Part shown: positions 5,247-6,577 of the stretch, piece after piece | How positions within the stretch are numbered: the stretch's first letter is position 1 | How the letters are laid out: each line of letters starts with the position of its first letter | Source: Acetobacteraceae bacterium | GTDB lineage: Bacteria > Pseudomonadota > Alphaproteobacteria > Acetobacterales > Acetobacteraceae | Length of the DNA stretch: 6,577 nt | NCBI GenBank assembly: GCA_014377905.1 | Contig: JACMOQ010000648.1 | Location: 1-6,577, forward strand | Reading direction: 5' to 3' | The notes under the pieces: generated by a model | Seen by the model: only the letters and a program-made list of their open reading frames with translations | Databases searched by the model: none | What the model was told of the DNA's origin: nothing | Made by a program: the position numbers and the translations under genes

Positions 5247-6577
5247 ATGTCGTCCGGATTTTATCTTCAAACAACTCAAAATGGCGCAGTCGTCGAACTC
5301 CGGTTGTTCGCAGTAGCGGGGACCGGCGTGGTTCGAACCGATTATCGCATCGCAATAACGCCGTCGGATACTCAGCTTGTGAGTTTTGTGGGGCCCGAGG
5401 GATGGACGATAGTCACCAATCCGCAGCCCCCGGTCGCGCCAGCGCTATCTGTCGCAACAAATGGCACCGTCACGGTGACCTCCGGCGATGAAACCAACAC
5501 ATTTGTGGTAGGGTCAGGGGCTGACGGACTGGTGGGCACTTTCACCCTCCAACTGGCCTCGCCACTTTCAGCGCTCGCCGGCACCCTGACCATCAACCAC
5601 TATGACGAGCCCGCCGGCACAGACGGTCACAGTACCGTCCATAACTATCCATCGCTTTCATTGGCAATCCCTGCGGCCGCACCTTGCTTCCTGCGGGGCA
5701 CCCGACTGAATACCCCCAAAGGACTTGTCGCGGTCGAGCGGATCATGCCGGGCGAGTTGGTGAGCTTGGCACGCGGTGGAACAGCGGCGGTGGTGTGGAT
5801 CGGCCACCGCGACATCGACTGCACCCGCCATCCCAACCTGTCTGATGTCACCCCGGTGCGGGTGCGCGCCGGCGCGCTTGGGCCAGGCAAGCCGGAGCAT
5901 GACGTGTTGTTGAGCCCGGATCATTCGCTGTTTCTCGATGGAATGCTCATTCCAGTACGCTACCTGAAGAATGGAACGACGGTTGTGGACGCGCCATCGG
6001 CGCATGTATCATATTACCATGTCGAATTGGCGCAGCATGACATCCTGATGGCCGAAGGGATGGCGGTTGAATCCTTCCTCGATACCGGCAACCGGGGGGC
6101 TTTTGTCAACGCACAGTGCCCGATCATGATCCACCCGTCTTTCGCACTGCACCGCTGGGCAAAAGCGGGATGCGCGCAGTTGCTGTTGGACGGGCCCCGC
6201 TTGGTCACCGTTCGCCGTGCACTCCAGGCATGGGCCGAGGAGCTCGGCTACGGGGTAACGCAAGATCCCGATCTTTGGGTGGAAATCGCGGGCGCATGCC
6301 TGCCCGTGGCGTCGGCAGGACGCGTCGTCCGCGTCGATCTGCACGGACGGTCCGGCCTGGTGCACATCCGATCGCACAGCATGGTACCCGCCGAACTTGG
6401 GCTGGTGGCGGATCACCGACGGCTTGGCGTGGCGCTGACGGGAATAGCGCTTGACGGTGTCGCGGTGAAAATGGCCGACCCATGCCTGACCTCGGGCTGG
6501 CACGCGGCCGAGAATGGCGTCGGCGGCACGTGGCGCTGGACGGACGGTGATGCCACACTCGCGGTCGCCGGTGCCGA
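5247..6577 (+). CDS. Hint (Hedgehog/intein-type) domain protein, 3' partial
   Basis: Open frame of 443 complete codons running off the right edge. Residues 1-146 are beta-rich, with many Thr, Val, Ser and Gly, and no signal peptide, and I recognise no family. A Hint_2-type domain spans about 146-286. Block A is CFLRGTRLNTPKGLVAVERI at 147-166 with candidate nucleophile Cys147, followed by MPGELVSL. The conserved SPDHSLFLDG is at 223-232 with His226, then MLIPVRYLKNGTTV, and YYHVEL with ESFLDTGNR at 256-283. Hint domains rearrange the bond before the first Cys and cleave or ligate the chain. The C-terminal part (about 290 onward, MVPAELG at 379-385, WRWTDG at 429-434) resembles the tail of Hint proteins common in Acetobacteraceae. 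No canonical His-Asn/+1 nucleophile is visible, so cleavage rather than splicing is more likely (inference). The start at 5247 has a weak ribosome site. An in-frame ATG at 5196 would add 17 residues and is the alternative. It is transcribed divergently from the transporter operon. Confidence 0.85.
   Translation, partial: MSSGFYLQTTQNGAVVELRLFAVAGTGVVRTDYRIAITPSDTQLVSFVGPEGWTIVTNPQPPVAPALSVATNGTVTVTSGDETNTFVVGSGADGLVGTFTLQLASPLSALAGTLTINHYDEPAGTDGHSTVHNYPSLSLAIPAAAPCFLRGTRLNTPKGLVAVERIMPGELVSLARGGTAAVVWIGHRDIDCTRHPNLSDVTPVRVRAGALGPGKPEHDVLLSPDHSLFLDGMLIPVRYLKNGTTVVDAPSAHVSYYHVELAQHDILMAEGMAVESFLDTGNRGAFVNAQCPIMIHPSFALHRWAKAGCAQLLLDGPRLVTVRRALQAWAEELGYGVTQDPDLWVEIAGACLPVASAGRVVRVDLHGRSGLVHIRSHSMVPAELGLVADHRRLGVALTGIALDGVAVKMADPCLTSGWHAAENGVGGTWRWTDGDATLAVAGA

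Noticed and set aside
5685..6110. Splicing intein within a host protein
   Set aside because: The flanks do not form a recognisable split housekeeping protein. No homing endonuclease is present, and the end of the domain shows DTGNR rather than a canonical His-Asn followed by Cys/Ser/Thr. It fits the non-intein Hint class instead.
6009..6503. Long minus-strand open frame (164 codons) opposite the Hint gene, plus another at 5658-6005
   Set aside because: Both lie antisense to a frame with clear Hint-family motifs, have Arg/His/Gln-rich low-complexity translations and no recognisable domain. This is typical of shadow frames in GC-rich DNA.

Overview
The window reads as GC-rich chromosomal DNA from an alphaproteobacterium, most likely Rhodospirillales and probably Acetobacteraceae-like. 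The basis is the high GC content and a right-hand gene that resembles the Hint-domain proteins common in that group. The taxon is inferred from family resemblance and was not tested by any search.

Left part (1-1596, + strand): the last two genes of a peptide-type ABC importer operon. The first is a DppD/OppD-like ATPase that enters from the left edge without its Walker A region. The second is a complete DppF/OppF-like ATPase overlapping it by ATGA. Both carry a C-terminal four-cysteine motif with identical spacing. The matching binding protein and permeases would lie to the left of the window. A 59-bp gap holding an imperfect hairpin separates this operon from the convergent one.

Middle part (1656-5133, - strand): a tightly packed four-gene operon read right to left. 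It encodes a type I periplasmic binding protein of the branched-chain amino acid (LivJ/Leu-Ile-Val) family with a Tat-like signal, a LivH-type permease, a LivM-type permease and a small GAF-domain protein. Junctions are TTGA overlap, TGA|ATG abutment and ATGA overlap, so translational coupling is likely throughout. No LivG/LivF ATPases are present in the operon. The Dpp-type ATPases on the left belong to a different importer class and would not be expected to power it.

Right part (5134-6577): a 113-bp AT-rich divergent intergenic region with opposed promoter-like elements and a GATAA-based palindrome. It is followed by a + strand gene running off the right edge. That gene has 443 complete codons with no stop. 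It encodes a beta-rich N-terminal region, a Hint (Hedgehog/intein-type) self-processing domain beginning at Cys147, and a C-terminal region ending near a WRWTDG motif.

No tRNA, rRNA, CRISPR array, insertion sequence or attachment site was seen. The least ordinary items are the Hint-domain gene, the GAF gene locked into a transporter operon, and the absence of ATPases from that operon.
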